Shown: piece by piece, positions 10,608 to 23,731 of the stretch
How positions within the stretch are numbered: the stretch's first letter is position 1
How the letters are laid out: every line of letters starts with the position of its first letter
Assembly (NCBI GenBank): GCA_033085395.1
Contig: JANQBS010000054.1
Coordinates: 148,924-212,923, forward strand
Source: Xanthoparmelia taractica
Lineage: Eukaryota > Ascomycota > Lecanoromycetes > Lecanorales > Parmeliaceae
DNA: 64,000 bases
Direction of reading: 5' to 3'
Position numbers and translations under genes: made by a program
The notes under the pieces: model-generated
The model's input: only the letters and a program-made list of their open reading frames with translations
Told to the model about the DNA's origin: nothing
The model's database searches: none

Positions 10608-13600
10608 ATGGACCTTTTTCGAGTCAGACTGAACTGCGTCGACCACTATCAAGCAACTCCTACTGAATTCGATCCCCAACTTCCTGGGGTTTATGGCTCC
10701 AACCAGCAGAGGGCTGTGCCCAAGATTCCTGTCATCAGGGTTTTCGGCGCCACTGAAACAGGACAAAAGGTATGCGCCCATGTTCACGGTGCGTTGCCGT
10801 ACCTATACGTTGGATACGGTGGGAGTCTGATACCAGAGGATGGTGAGATCCGCTTGCGTGTTACTTCATAATGGTCCTAATAGTCCTGCAGTCGCTACCT
10901 ACATCCGTCAACTCAATCTATCCATCGACCATGCCCTCGCGGTTAGCTACCGCCGCAACATGTACGAGGGAAAGATTGCCTTCGTTGGACATATCACTCT
11001 CATCAAGGGCGTTCCTTTCTACGGCTATCATGTCGGCTACAAGTTCTTTCTCAAAATTTACCTGCTGAATCCACTTCACATGACTCGCCTGGCAGACCTT
11101 TTGCGGCAAGGCGCGATCATGAAAAAGACGATCCAGCCGTACGAAAGTCACATACAGTACCTGCTACAATGGATGTGTGACTATAACCTGTACGGGTGCG
11201 CGTACATAGACTGCAGCAAAGTCAAGTTTCGCAGCCCAGTACCAGACTATTTAGACATGAACAGCACTGCCCACCAGTGGCACAATCGGACGATTCTTCC
11301 TTCTTTAGTTTCGGACGATGAGGCAATGCCCCGGCAAAGTCATTGCTCGATTGAGGTCGATGTCTGCGTACAGCATATTCTTAATCGACTGGACGTCAAG
11401 TCACGTCCTATACACCACGACTTCATTGAGCGCAACAATCCCATTGCAACAGATGAAAGGCTGGTCCAAAGCATGGCAGGTCTCTGGCGTGATGAAGCGA
11501 GGAGGAGAAAAGCCAGGACGGGAGAAACGGATCCAGAAAGCAGCTCGTTTCCACAGGAGGCGTTGGTCTCTGTCTCAGCGGATCCAAGAAATACCCAATC
11601 AGGAGGATGGATCCATGAGAAGGAGTATATCGAGAAGATCAAGCTCATCATACAAGACGAAAGGCAGAACAATGATAGTAAGCAGATGGGGTTTGATGGA
11701 TTCGTTGAAAATCAATGTCCTCAGAACCAGGTGAAAACATCGCTAGAAAGCGTAGAAGACCTTTTCCCGGAGAATCTTGCTCGTACAGTGATATCTCGAC
11801 TAGCATCTCAAGCTACCGACGATCAAACACAGGATGCAGCTGTCGACGTGCCAGAAGTAGATGAAAGCCGACTTCTCTCTTTCGAAGAGGATGAATTCCC
11901 ATATGAGTCAGACGAAGAGCTGGCGCGAGAATTGGAAAATTCACAAAAGAAACAAGGCGACCGAAATGACAATGCAGTAGAACAGCGCGCGAACCGAGGC
12001 ATGAACGGACAGATGAAAGCTAATGAAGAAAGGCTTGCAGAGGGTCTGGCCACTGCGAGTGCGACGGAAGTATTTAGATCAGTTCCCCTTGCAAAGGTGC
12101 AGGACATCACAAGCTCTACTGAACTTGAGAAGATGGGAATCAGAGATAAAGGTGATTATGACCACGTTGGTGACGACGCTTTCGAGGTCCCCTTGGAGTA
12201 CGCAAGCTACATCAGGGCTGAACTATTCAAAAAACAGACGAAAGGATATTTACATGGAAGAAAGAGGCGTAAGGTCACCAACAGCGATCTCGTTAAAATT
12301 GTAGATGTTTTCGACCACCCGTTCGAAGACAGCAGCCAAGAAGGCCATGGTGTTTCCGTGGGAGATTCGTCGCAATTGCCTGACAATTCTGAGCTCAATC
12401 AGCCGGCGGCATTCTCCTCAGAAGGGTTGGGTGGAATGCCTCACACGCGTGAAAACAGCCTAAGAAAATGCAAGCTTCTTCCTTCTCAAGAAAGAATCCC
12501 CTCTGTGACCGCAAACAAGACCCTCTCGTTTCCGGTCGTTAAAGATCCGTATGACCCGAACACCATCAAGAAGCTGAGTCAAAATAGTACCTTCGATGCC
12601 AAAGGCTCGCAGAAATCGAAAACCGACTTGATGTCTTTATCATCTCAGCCAAGCTCAAGCGCACTCAGTATAACAAGTGTCAAGTCGCTGCGATCGTTAA
12701 CGCCGTTAAAGAAACCGTCTTCCCAAGTCTCCAAATGCTCCTCCCAATTCCTTCAAGCGTTTGACATCGAACTACGAAAGCAAACACTCTTGCTAGCTTA
12801 CGAACCTCCTCGAGCTTCTGACACCCTGCTTGAATTTCGAAATCAAAGGCTCCCATCGATCGTCTACCAGGACGCTCATTACAGCAACGAAAAGGATGTG
12901 CCCGAGCGTGTAAGAGAGTACGCAGGAAAAGAGTTCAAGCTTGAGAGTGGGACGGTCCCATTCCTGACCATTTTCGATCCCACGGGAATGTCGCCAGCCA
13001 GTCGAGGAGAGAAACCTCGTATTGTTGTGGACAAGGTTAACGAGGAAAGACTATCTCGAAGACGAAAGCTGGCATGTGGACTCCGAACCTGGGAAATAGA
13101 AGAAATGCCTCCCACAAGACCGGAAGTTGAGTCTTGGCTACAAGAGCAGACAGAGGGAACTTCGGCGTATCTCGTTAATGCGACTCTCGATGACGGGATC
13201 CACTCTACAAACGTGGGTCTCTCGCAGATTGACAATGCCACGCAAAAGAACAAGCATGGGTTCAAATACTCGCAAAAGCAGAGATCGACTAGTGTACAGC
13301 ACGAGACCCAGTACATGAGCGTCATGAGTCTCGAAATTCATGTCAATACTCGTGGGAGTCTGGTGCCTAACCCAGAGCAGGATGAAATTGCATGCGTTTT
13401 CTGGTGTCTCCAGTCCGATGAAGAGGATCTGGAAGTCAATGGTATCAATGAAGGGACACACGTCGGAATCTTGGCCCTGTCACATATTGGAGGGTTGGCC
13501 CATCGAATCTCCCAGCACACTGGCGTGGAGGTGGAAGAAGAAACCTCTGAGCTTGAACTGATCAATCGCATGGTCGATATCGTTCGTGGCTATGATCCTG

Positions 13601-15852
13601 ACATCCTAGCTGGCTACGAGGTGCACGGTGGGTCTTGGGGGTATATTATAGAGCGAGCTCGGTGCGCATATGACTACAACCTGTGCGATGAATTGTCGAG
13701 AATGAAGTCCCAATCGCATGGTCGATTTGGCAAAGAGGACGATCGCTGGGGTTTTAATCACACTTCCACCATCAGGGTCACAGGGAGACACATGATCAAC
13801 ATCTGGCGCGCAATGAGAGGAGAGCTGAACCTGCTGCAGTATACGATGGAGAACGTCGTTTTCCAGCTCTGCCATCGCCGTATACCACACTATTCTTTCC
13901 AAGATCTAACATTCTGGTACAAGAGTGGCATACCAAAGGACCTGGCTAAAGTTGTAGATTACTATGTTTCCCGTGTCCAGCTAGACCTAGAGATCTTGGA
14001 ACAGAACGAGCTGATCCCAAGGACCAGTGAGCAAGCACGTTTGCTGGGGGTAGATTTCTTTTCAGTTTTTTCGCGAGGATCTCAATTCAAGGTCGAATCA
14101 CTCATGTTTCGAATCGCCAAGCCAGAGAATTTTTTATTGCCGTCACCGAGTCGGAAACAAGTCGGCCAGCAGAACGCCTTGGAATGTCTGCCCTTGGTGA
14201 TGGAGCCTCAAAGCGCCTTTTTCAACAGTCCAATGCTGGTGCTTGACTTTCAATCGCTGTACCCGAGCGTGATGATTGCGTACAATTACTGCTACTCTAC
14301 TTTCTTAGGAAGGGTGGTTAGCTGGCGTGGTCAAAGTAAGATGGGTTTCACGGACTTTCATAGAGAGCCGAGGCTCTTGGAGCTTTTTGGGGACCAAATC
14401 AACATCGCGCCAAATGGTATCATGTATGCCAAACCTGATATCCGCAAGTCTCTTCTCGCGAAGATGCTGGGTGAGATACTGGAAACACGAGTCATGGTCA
14501 AAAGCGGGATGAAGGTCGATAAGGATGACAGGACTCTACAGAGATTATTAAACAATAGACAGCTTGCGTTGAAGCTCATTGCTAACGTCACTTACGGTTA
14601 TACCTCTGCCTCCTTCTCTGGGCGCATGCCATGCTCCGAAATTGCCGACAGCATCGTGCAGACAGGTCGTGAGACATTAGAAAAAGCCATTGCACTGATA
14701 CACTCAGTGGAGAGGTGGGGAGCTGAGGTGGTGTACGGTGACACTGACAGTCTCTTCGTCTACCTCAAGGGCCGCACCAAAGACGAGGCTTTTGACATCG
14801 GTAAAGAGATCGCCGAGACCGTCACGGATATGAATCCTAGACCGGTCAAATTGAAGTTCGAAAAGGTGTATCTTCCATGCGTGCTACTAGCAAAGAAGCG
14901 ATATGTAGGCTTCAAATACGAGAGCAAGGACCAACTGGTGCCGGACTTTGACGCTAAGGGTATTGAGACTGTGCGCCGAGACGGAACACCAGCTGAGCAG
15001 AAGATTGAAGAGAATGCTTTGAAAATATTGTTTCGCTCGGCAGACCTAAGCCAAGTCAAAAGCTACTTCCAGCGACAGTGCATGAAGATTATGAAAGGAA
15101 AAGTGTCCATCCAGGATTTCTGTTTTGCGAAAGAGGTCAAGCTTGGTACGTACAGCGACAAGGGTCTGCCACCTCCAGGAGCCCTTATTAGCACCAGGAG
15201 GATGCTAGAGGACCCCCGAGCAGAACCGCAATATGGAGAGCGTGTCCCCTATGTCGTGATTACAGGAGCTCCAGGAGCTAGACTTATCGATCGATGCGTG
15301 GCTCCAGATGTACTGTTGCATAATGATAACAATGAACTGGACGCAGAATACTATATCCTGAAGAATCTTATACCCCCTCTAGAACGTATCTTCAATCTCG
15401 TTGGAGCCAACGTACGACAGTGGTATGACGAAATGCCCAAATTTCAGCGAGTGCGCCGCAGAGAAGCAGAGCCATTCACGGGAGGGAGGGAGTTGATCAT
15501 GTCGAAGAAGACCCTAGAGTCTTATATGAAATCTTCTACCTGCATCGTGTGTCATGAGAAGCTCGAAGAAGAAATGGCGATCTGCGCCAGGTGTAAGCAA
15601 CATGCCGACAGCTCTCTCATGGCACTGCAATCGCAGCTCAACAAAGCAGAGAGGAAGGCTGTCGACCTGGAGAAGGTGTGTCGGTCTTGTGCAAGTCTGG
15701 CTTGGGGCGAGGAGGTGAAATGTGATAGCAAGGATTGTCCTGTATTCTATACCCGCACGAGGCATCTGGCAGGTCTACGAAGCTCAAGATTGATGGCGGA
15801 ACCGGTCTTGAGGATATTAGAGGAGCTTGAGGCTGGCGATTTGAATTGGTAA
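10608..15852 (+). CDS. REV3: DNA polymerase zeta catalytic subunit REV3
   Basis: Two exons with one intron (10843-10891), 1731 residues. The start MDLFRVRLNCVDHYQATP is typical of REV3, a family B polymerase for translesion synthesis and damage-induced mutagenesis. Visible landmarks: N-terminal domain with SYRRNMYEGKIAFVGHI, a long low-conservation middle region, family B motif A (DFQSLYPSVMIAYNYCYST, about residue 1198), motif B (LALKLIANVTYGYTSASFSG, about 1302), motif C (YGDTDS, about 1360, catalytic aspartates present), and the C-terminal cysteine modules: CysA (CIVCHEK..CARC, about 1628) and CysB (CRSC..CDSKDC, about 1674), the latter a 4Fe-4S ligand set that binds accessory subunits. 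No frame break was seen. The exonuclease acidic residues are degenerate, as expected for this polymerase. Confidence 0.95.
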
Positions 15853-16600
15853 CTTTGCATTGGACTTAGCGACTGCGTTTGGAGGCACGTGCATTATACC
15901 CAGAGGAGAGCGAGGCGACGGCGTTACGGTTTTGAGAGTATATCAGGATAAGATCATAAGGTAAGATATATTTACTTCTACTACCCAAGCGATTCATGAG
16001 AGAATTTGCGGGAGAAAACGCGGCGCGCCGAGCCGTGCGCTATTAGCTTAGCTTGAGAATTCTTTGTTTGGGAAAAAACCCTCCCCTTTGCCACCCGAAT
16101 GGCGCATTGTTCCATCTTAAAGCCCACTCACCAAATTGGAATTGTCTGACTTTTAAGATCTCTATACATTCGCTAGTATCTACTCTATGATACTACGATT
16201 TCAGCGATCGCTTTCGAATCCCGTAAAGCCAGATCAGTATCCTTTAGTTATATCGTAGAAGTCTCTATCACTCTAGGTAATACTAGATCTACAAAGTCTA
16301 GATTTCAACCTCTTAAGATAGCATCAGAAGGAAAAATGTGGAAAGTATCTCGGTTCGGCTGGCAAAGAGGGGATTCTTGCCCCAAAACTCTCATCCTTGG
16401 ATGGCTTTGAATCTCAGTGATATACGTGTATTACCTCGTAGGATGTTGGATCATCAACTTCACACGCCATATAACTCATAGCACCCTTCTATCAAGTGAA
16501 TGTTGGGATCGAGGCAGCCAAAACCTGACATCTTGCATACTCAAGCCATAAGCACGATGAGTGCGGTACTTTTGCATCTCAAAGAGCTACCCCCGTCGTG
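15853..16600. other. intergenic, promoter region of NVJ2-like gene
   Basis: 748 bp between two plus-strand genes. It contains a short GC-rich palindromic patch around GGCGCGCC (about 16022) and otherwise unremarkable sequence. No gene recognised. Confidence 0.5.
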
Positions 16601-19300
16601 ATGGGCATCTCCGTCGCTTTCTTACTGACCTATCTACTTGGTGGTCTGACCCTGCTTCCTCTCCTTCTCGCCATTGTCCTTCTGCATGCATACCTCACCT
16701 TCCCGGTACGAAATCTGTCCTCCAACGCGACCGCTTCAGATGCCCTCCACGATAGCAAAGATGATGGACGAAATCTCAAATCCCGTGAGAGTATCACAGA
16801 TATCGCCGAGGAATCCAAACGCGCACACGAGCCCGATGTTGCAGCTGGCTACTTCGCCGTGTGCCGTGAATACGTGCCTGGGGGTGTCAATGGCAAACCA
16901 CCAGAGCGGACGACTCCGGCTGGGACGATTATAGCTACTGAAAGCCCTAGCGTGTACCAGAGCATGTATAGAACTATGTTCGACCGGAAGCAAAGCCCAA
17001 TTCTAGATTCTGGAAAAGGCAGCGGCAAGACCGTTAAGAGGGCGAGGAACGTGTTCTTCGTCGTTCTACGACATGGACATTTAATGCTTTACGAAGACTC
17101 GGAACAGCTGGAGGTCAAATATGTAATATCACTGGGACTTCACAATGTCAGCATATACGGTGGAGGAGACGAAATTCCAGAGGGAGAACTGTGGATCAAA
17201 AGGAACGCTATACGGTTGAAGAGGAAAGCTGGACTTGAAGACCCAGCTTCTGCATCCAAGCCATTCTATCTTTTCTCCGACAATGGCTCGGACAAAGAAG
17301 ACTTCTATTTTGCGCTATTACAGAACCAGGATGTCGTATCAAATGCGCCTGACAGTCCGCCAAGGCCACAGCGGTACAAGACCAAACATATCATCAGCCT
17401 CGTGCAGAGCTTACATTCTTCGGAAGAGCAACTGCAGACTAGGTGGATCAATGGGCTTGCGGGTAGACTCTTCCTTGCCCTTTACAAGACCCAGGTTATC
17501 GAGGACTTCCTACGCAAGAAGATTACCAAGAAAATTGCACGGGTCAAGAAACCTGCCTTCCTCTCGGGCCTCGTACTTCAAAAGATCCAGAGTGGGGAGA
17601 GTGCCCCAAAGATCATAAACCCGAGGCTTAATGACCTCACGATCAACGGTGAATGCAGTATCGAGGCTGATCTCTTATATAGCGGTCAGTGTCGCCTAGA
17701 GATTGCAGCTACAGCTCGCATTGACCTCGGTGCGCGATTCAAACCTCGCGAGGTCAACCTAGTGTTGGCAGTGATTGTTAAGAAGCTGAATGCTCATGTT
17801 TACCTGAAGTGCAAACCACCCCCCAGTAATCGGGTCTGGATCTCCTTTGAGACAATGCCTGATATGGAATTGATGATCGAGCCGATCGTCAGCTCTCGCC
17901 AAATCACTTATGGCGTTATCTTACGAGCGATCGAGAGCAGGATTAGAGAGGTAATCGGCGAGAGTATAGTCATGCCGAATTGGGATGACATTGCATTCAC
18001 CGATACTAGAGACCAAAAATATCGAGGAGGCATCTGGGTGGACCAAGGAGCGACTGGTGAACTGCCGGGTGAACATACAAAGATTCCAGACGAAGCACCG
18101 GAAGACGATGCCGAGCTCGAGGCTGAAGCGGCTCCTCTCCCCTATGCCTCGTCTCACGCAGAAGACGGAAGGACCTTGAGTATGCCGGTCTCCTTTGATG
18201 CGATTCCTTCAAATCAAGTCTTAAGAGCAGCAACAGGTTCAAAACAAAGCCTCGACGGGACGGCTAAAGATGGCCTTGGTACTGGCGTCCAAAAGGGTCC
18301 AGAGCCACCCAAAGCCCTCAGATCGCGCTCGTTTGCATTAGCTGCCAACCCACTTCTGACCATGGACAATGCAAATGTCGACGCTATTCAGCCTACAGGG
18401 AACATTAGACAACAACCAGATGCCACTAGTGCGATGATGGCAATTGCGTACTCAGGCCCGTCTACTCTGTGGGAGAACAGCCCAAAGTTCAGTGCTACGT
18501 CCTCTACAATCTCTGACTTCAATGGCACAGCTGAGCAGAACCCACCACACGACGCCTTTTTGTCTAAGCCTAATAGAAACTCTTCACCTCCAACTCCGAC
18601 GAGTATAAGCTCGAGGTCCGCAAAGTCTATTTTGGAAAATGATATGCCACAGCCTAGAGCTTTGCAAGCTGATAACCGCACAGCAGCATCGCCAGAGCAG
18701 AGACAATCAATGATAGCACTTGGCGCGGCAACTGTAGCCGCCAGGAATTGGGGTTGGGGAATACTCCGCAAAACCACAGAACTGAAAGACCAGCAGGCTC
18801 CTGATCCAAATCGCGCTGGGACTCCTAAACATCCCATCGGGCGCGGTCGCCCTTTGCCCCCGCCCGGCCAGCCCTTGCCGTTCCCTGAAGGCCCTCATAC
18901 GAAGACACCGCCGGTCACGACACCCAAAAGGAAGCCTGTTCCAAAATCAGACCATCCTCAAAAACCCCAACACGAGGCCAAGTCACGCACGATACCCCCG
19001 CCACCACTTCCAGCTCGTAAAAGGCAAGCATCAGCACATATTAACCATGAGAGCGAAGGAGGGCTCTTGGTCATCGAGGCCCCGCCCGAATCAGAGCCCT
19101 CAAGTCCAAAGGACGACAAGCGGGATGAAAACACCTGCGACTTTGGAATTGATCCTGCGAATGACCAGAAGGAGCCTGCAGCGAGCTTACCGAATGGCAT
19201 TGCGCCAGATGCAGGGGATCATAGTCTAGCACGGCGACGGAGTTCAACTGTCATGCAAGACTCGCGTGCGGAGGATGAGCGCGCTCATCCTAGTTGGTAG
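16601..19300 (+). CDS. NVJ2-like ER membrane-contact lipid transfer protein (PH + SMP domains)
   Basis: Single exon, 899 residues from the ATG at 16601. A hydrophobic N-terminal anchor (about residues 3-28, LLTYLLGGLTLLPLLLAI) is followed by a PH-like domain (FFVVLRHGHLMLYEDSE to FYFALLQNQ, about 150-245) and an SMP lipid-binding domain starting at RWINGLAGRLFLALYKTQ (about 280) and running to MPNWDDIAF (about 465). The C-terminal 430 residues are disordered and proline-rich, with PLPPPGQPLPFP and PPPLPARKRQ stretches resembling SH3 ligands. The anchor-PH-SMP order is that of yeast Nvj2 and human TEX2, which act at ER contacts with vacuole or Golgi. The long tail is typical of filamentous fungi. 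Confidence 0.88.
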   Translation: MGISVAFLLTYLLGGLTLLPLLLAIVLLHAYLTFPVRNLSSNATASDALHDSKDDGRNLKSRESITDIAEESKRAHEPDVAAGYFAVCREYVPGGVNGKPPERTTPAGTIIATESPSVYQSMYRTMFDRKQSPILDSGKGSGKTVKRARNVFFVVLRHGHLMLYEDSEQLEVKYVISLGLHNVSIYGGGDEIPEGELWIKRNAIRLKRKAGLEDPASASKPFYLFSDNGSDKEDFYFALLQNQDVVSNAPDSPPRPQRYKTKHIISLVQSLHSSEEQLQTRWINGLAGRLFLALYKTQVIEDFLRKKITKKIARVKKPAFLSGLVLQKIQSGESAPKIINPRLNDLTINGECSIEADLLYSGQCRLEIAATARIDLGARFKPREVNLVLAVIVKKLNAHVYLKCKPPPSNRVWISFETMPDMELMIEPIVSSRQITYGVILRAIESRIREVIGESIVMPNWDDIAFTDTRDQKYRGGIWVDQGATGELPGEHTKIPDEAPEDDAELEAEAAPLPYASSHAEDGRTLSMPVSFDAIPSNQVLRAATGSKQSLDGTAKDGLGTGVQKGPEPPKALRSRSFALAANPLLTMDNANVDAIQPTGNIRQQPDATSAMMAIAYSGPSTLWENSPKFSATSSTISDFNGTAEQNPPHDAFLSKPNRNSSPPTPTSISSRSAKSILENDMPQPRALQADNRTAASPEQRQSMIALGAATVAARNWGWGILRKTTELKDQQAPDPNRAGTPKHPIGRGRPLPPPGQPLPFPEGPHTKTPPVTTPKRKPVPKSDHPQKPQHEAKSRTIPPPPLPARKRQASAHINHESEGGLLVIEAPPESEPSSPKDDKRDENTCDFGIDPANDQKEPAASLPNGIAPDAGDHSLARRRSSTVMQDSRAEDERAHPSW

Positions 19301-19798
19301 TCGGCAGTGGAGGAAGAGGGGAGATCCAAGAGCATGTGGCTGAATTCATGCATTAGCGGGAATGGGGCATCGTCAACTAGACGAATGTTTTATGTATATA
19401 GACTCCAATTGATAGGATTCATATCCACAGGAAAAGAATTGTGCTGGTAATGCTACCGAAATTTCATCGTCTACGTACTTCTTTTTCTTAGGCCGTGCAA
19501 GTTGCATCAAGTAGATTTTTACCTACCGCATCGTACCCTTACACCGCATTAAAGTTGCAGTTGCCAAGCAATGGAAGGAAGGCAAAAAGTCCCAGAGCTG
19601 CTCCGTACAGGCTTCTGCCTTCCAATCTACCTACCTTACTTTACACACATACCTGTAACTGCCCTGCAGTTTCGATAGAATAGATCGTTGGTATCTGCTA
19701 TTTGGCGTAGACTTCCTTCCTTCCCATCCAAGTTTTCCTCATGTGCAGCCTTGCCTGGTATAACTGAGACCTACGACCATCGTGCTTTCCCATTGGCC
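19301..19798. other. intergenic, promoter region of SLA2
   Basis: 498 bp with pyrimidine-rich segments upstream of the SLA2 start. No gene recognised. Confidence 0.5.
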
Positions 19799-22700
19799 AT
19801 GTCTTATGGCTACGGGGGGTCAAGCTCACGCAATGTCGACTTGGGCAAGTAAGTCAGGACCACAGTTTCCATACTATACTGCTATTGCCTCCAGACTGGC
19901 ATCAGATATCATGGATCTTAATTCTTTCCCTAGATCAGAGACCGACCTCGCAATCAATATCCGCAAAGCAACAAGCATAGGTCAGTCATTGCAATATGAT
20001 TACTTGAAATTTGAGCTGCGGGTTGGACTAATATCTGTTCATCTTCCCAGAGGAGACTGCACCCAAACGTACCCATCTCCACCGACGTCCGCTTAAAGAG
20101 CTCCTTGTGCTCACGGTATTCAGGCAAACACGTCCGAGCATGCATTGTCTACACCTGGGACCATAAGTCGTCCCAGTCCTTCTGGGCAGGCATGAAAGTG
20201 TGCGTCTAGCCGCGCTCGTTTTCCCTGCCTAAGAACAACCATCTGAGTTCGAGAATGTTGACGACAAAGCTCTTCTATTACAGGCAACCGATCCTCGCCG
20301 ATGAAGTACAGACTTTCAAAGCTTTGATTACCGTGCATAAGGTTCTCCAGGAAGGGCACCCGGTTGCAGTGAAGGAAGCGCAGGCAAATATCAATTGGCT
20401 AGAAAGTCTTACAAGAGGTGTTACAGGAGAAGGGCTCCGAGGTATGGACCCATATTCCGCGCGAGTAGGGCTCCGGGTATCTCCAGAAGGCCTTGAAGGC
20501 CTTGGGTTGGTGAGGTAGGGTTCTAATGGCCAGGACAGGATATGGACCTCTGCTACGAGATTACGTCTACTTCCTATTGGCCAAATTGGCGTTCCATAGG
20601 CAGCATCCCGAATTCAATGGTCTGAGTTCTCTTCAGAGTGCGTGCATACCAGAAGCTAAGAAGCCTTGCAGGACTTTTTGAGTATGAAGAGTACATCAGC
20701 CTGAAGTCAATCAATGACCCCAATGAAGGGTAGCGTACCATACCTCGTCAAGTAAGCCTTACCCCCATCTGCTAATCGCTTTTGTAGATACGAAACAATC
20801 ACAGACCTCATGACTCTTCAAGATCAAATCGAGACCTTCCAAAAGCTCATCTTTGCCCATTTCAGAAGTGGTGCCAACAACGAATGCAGAATCTCAGCGC
20901 TGGTTCCTTTGGTGCAGGAAAGTTATGGCATCTACAAATTTGTCACGAGCATGCTGCGAGCAATGCATACTAGTACGTATCATACGCCCGTCCGGGTTGG
21001 ACACGTCTGAAGGAATGCGCATAGCCACTGGAGATGACGAGGTCCTGGAACCCTTGCGAGCAAGATACGATACACAACATTACCGCCTTCTAAAGTTTTA
21101 CTACGAATGCTCAAATCTCCGTTATTTGACTAGCCTGATTCAAGTACCCAAGCTACCGCAGGAACCACCCAGTCTCTTAGGTGAAGATGAGGACCGTCCA
21201 GCTCTACCACGTCGGCCAACGAGAGAAGTAGAGAAGAAAGAAGAGCCGGCCCCCCCAAGGTCGCCTCCTCCTGTCCATGCTCCGGATCCGGAACCAATCA
21301 ATGAGTTTTGGAAGAATGAACAACGAAGACAGCAGGAGGAATATGATGCTGAGCAACGGCGATTGCAGGACCAATGGAACCAACAACAGTATCAGCAACA
21401 ATTGGCGCAGCAACAAGCGGAGCGTGACTTTGAAGAGCAGCGACGATTGCAGGAAGAGCAGCAACGGCTCGCTCAAGCACAATTGATGAGAGACCAATAT
21501 GAAGCTCAGACGCACGGCCGAATGGCCGAACTAGAACAGCAAAATCTCAAGGCCCGTGCTCAATATCAACAAGACCAGCTGATGCTAGAACAGTACGATC
21601 ATAGGATGAAGGACCTGGAGAACCAGCTCAATCAGCTGAATACCAACTTCAATCAACAGAATTCCTCAAAAGATGATCAAATTCGCTCGCTCCAGGAACA
21701 AGTTAGCACTTGGAGAACAAAATACGAAGCGCTCGCCAAATTGTATTCTCAACTACGGCATGAGCATCTCGAGCTACTGCAGAAATTTAAAAGCGTCCAA
21801 CTCAAAGCGGCGTCAGCGCAAGAAGCGATCGATAAAAGGGAGAAATTAGAGCGCGAGATCAAGACGAAGAACCTTGAGCTTGCAGATATGATCAGAGAGC
21901 GAGACAGAGCTCTTCACGAGAAGGATAGAGTAACGGGGGGCACCAGAGAGGAAGTAGAAAAGCTGAAGCGTGAACTTCGATTCGCTCTTGAGAAAGCAGA
22001 CAATGCGGAACGTGCAAAAGGCTCTGAGCTGTCTTCCATGCTGGCAAAGTACAACCGGGAAATGGCTGACCTCGAAGAAGCTTTGCGGGTAGACTTCTTT
22101 CTTGTGCGTGCGCCATGTGCGAACTTGCTGACCTCCTAACAGAACAAGACTCGTTCCCTTGATGATATTCACTCAAAATATGGAGAGCGGGACGGAGATT
22201 TGGAGCGAAGTCTTCGTGAGAAAGAAGAGGAGCTCGAGATCTACAAGTCCGGCATGGATCAGACTCTGCTTGAGCTTAACGAGCTAAGGATGGTATGTTC
22301 CTTGAAGACTGTGCACCGAGCCTTACTAACGGTATTCAGAATGGCGGGGATACGGACAAAGCTCTCGATGAGCAAATCGACCAGGTCCTCTTAGGCAATA
22401 TCCAGAAGATCAACGACATCATCGATTCCGTGCTACAAAGTGGCGTTCAGCGTGTAGATGACGCTCTGTATGAACTCGACTCGTCAATGCAGGCAGGAAA
22501 CCAGAACGCCTCGGCCCCATATGTCCTTTCTCAAATTGAGAAAGCTTCCGCTAGTGCTACTGAATTCTCAACAGCGTTCAACAATTTCATCGCAGATGGG
22601 CCTAACAGCCCTCATGCCGACATTATTCGCACTGTCAGCGTCTTCGCCGGCTCGATTGCGGATGTGCTCAGCAATACGAAAGGGCTCACTCGTTTTGCTA

Positions 22701-23731
22701 CTGGGGAGAAGAAGGCCGACCAGCTCATCAACGCTGGCCGTCAGTCTGCCCAGTCTACAGTAAAGTTCTTCCGTGCTCTTCAGTCATTCCGTTTGGAAGG
22801 CCTAGAGGCTACTCAGAGGACCGATGTCGTTATAAACAACAACCACGAAGTTTTGATGAATCTTCAAAAGCTCTCTAAGCTTGCAGACGCTTTCGCTCCC
22901 AACTCTGGAAAAATCACAAATGCAAAGGGCGACCTTGGAGACCTAGTAGATGCAGAATTGACAAACGCCGCGAAGGCTATTGATGCCGCTGCAGAGCGTT
23001 TGAACAGACTGATGAAAAAGCCAAGAGAAGGCTACAGCACTTACGAGCTTCGAATCCACGACAGCATCCTCCAAGCAGCAATAGCAGTCACAAATGCCAT
23101 CGCTCAACTGATCAAAGCTGCTACTGCTTCTCAGCAAGAAATCGTCAAAGAAGGCCGCGGCTCCTCTTCGCGAACAGCTTTCTACAAAAAGAATAATCGG
23201 TGGACGGAGGGGCTCATTAGCGCCGCGAAAGCTGTTGCCTCGTCCACAAACACGCTGATCGAGACCGCGGATGGTGTCATCAGCAACCGTAACAGCCCAG
23301 AGCAGCTCATTGTCGCCAGTAATGACGTAGCAGCTTCGACTGCACAACTTGTGGCGGCTAGTAGAGTAAAGGCGAATTTCGGCAGCAGGACGCAAGATCG
23401 ACTTGAAGAAGCCAGCAAGGCAGTCGGCAGAGCATGTAGAAGTTTGGTTAATCAGGTACAAGACATCATCAGTCAGAGGAACAAGGATGAGGGAGAGGAA
23501 GTGGACTATGCGGCGTTGAGTGGACATGAGTTCAAGGTCAGAGAGATGGAGCAACAGGTCGGTCACCCCATATCCTGCTATGATTGGGCAATTTTGGAGA
23601 ATGTGGTCTCAAGTATCTTATTGCTGACATGATTTGTGGCTTAGGTTGAAATTCTGCAATTGGAGAATAACCTTGCACAGGCTAGGCAGAGACTGGGTGA
23701 AATGAGAAAGATTTCGTACCAGGAAGATTAG
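19799..23731 (+). CDS. SLA2: endocytic actin adaptor SLA2/END4 (HIP1R family)
   Basis: Twelve exons; introns 19849-19933, 19981-20050, 20069-20123, 20200-20283, 20442-20538, 20620-20671, 20730-20787, 20973-21024, 22089-22142, 22293-22339 and 23558-23644. All phases agree and the product is 1063 residues. N-terminal ANTH domain (DLAINIRKATS..ETAPKRKHVRACIVYTWDHK, PILADEVQTFKALITVHKVL), proline-rich linker, long Q-rich coiled coil (about residues 340-640) and C-terminal I/LWEQ (talin-like THATCH) actin-binding domain ending in a coiled coil. It links clathrin-coated membrane to actin. SLA2 is the standard left or right flank of the MAT locus in Pezizomycotina, and here it marks one border. The splice chain in the ANTH domain includes an 18-nt exon. 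Confidence 0.94.
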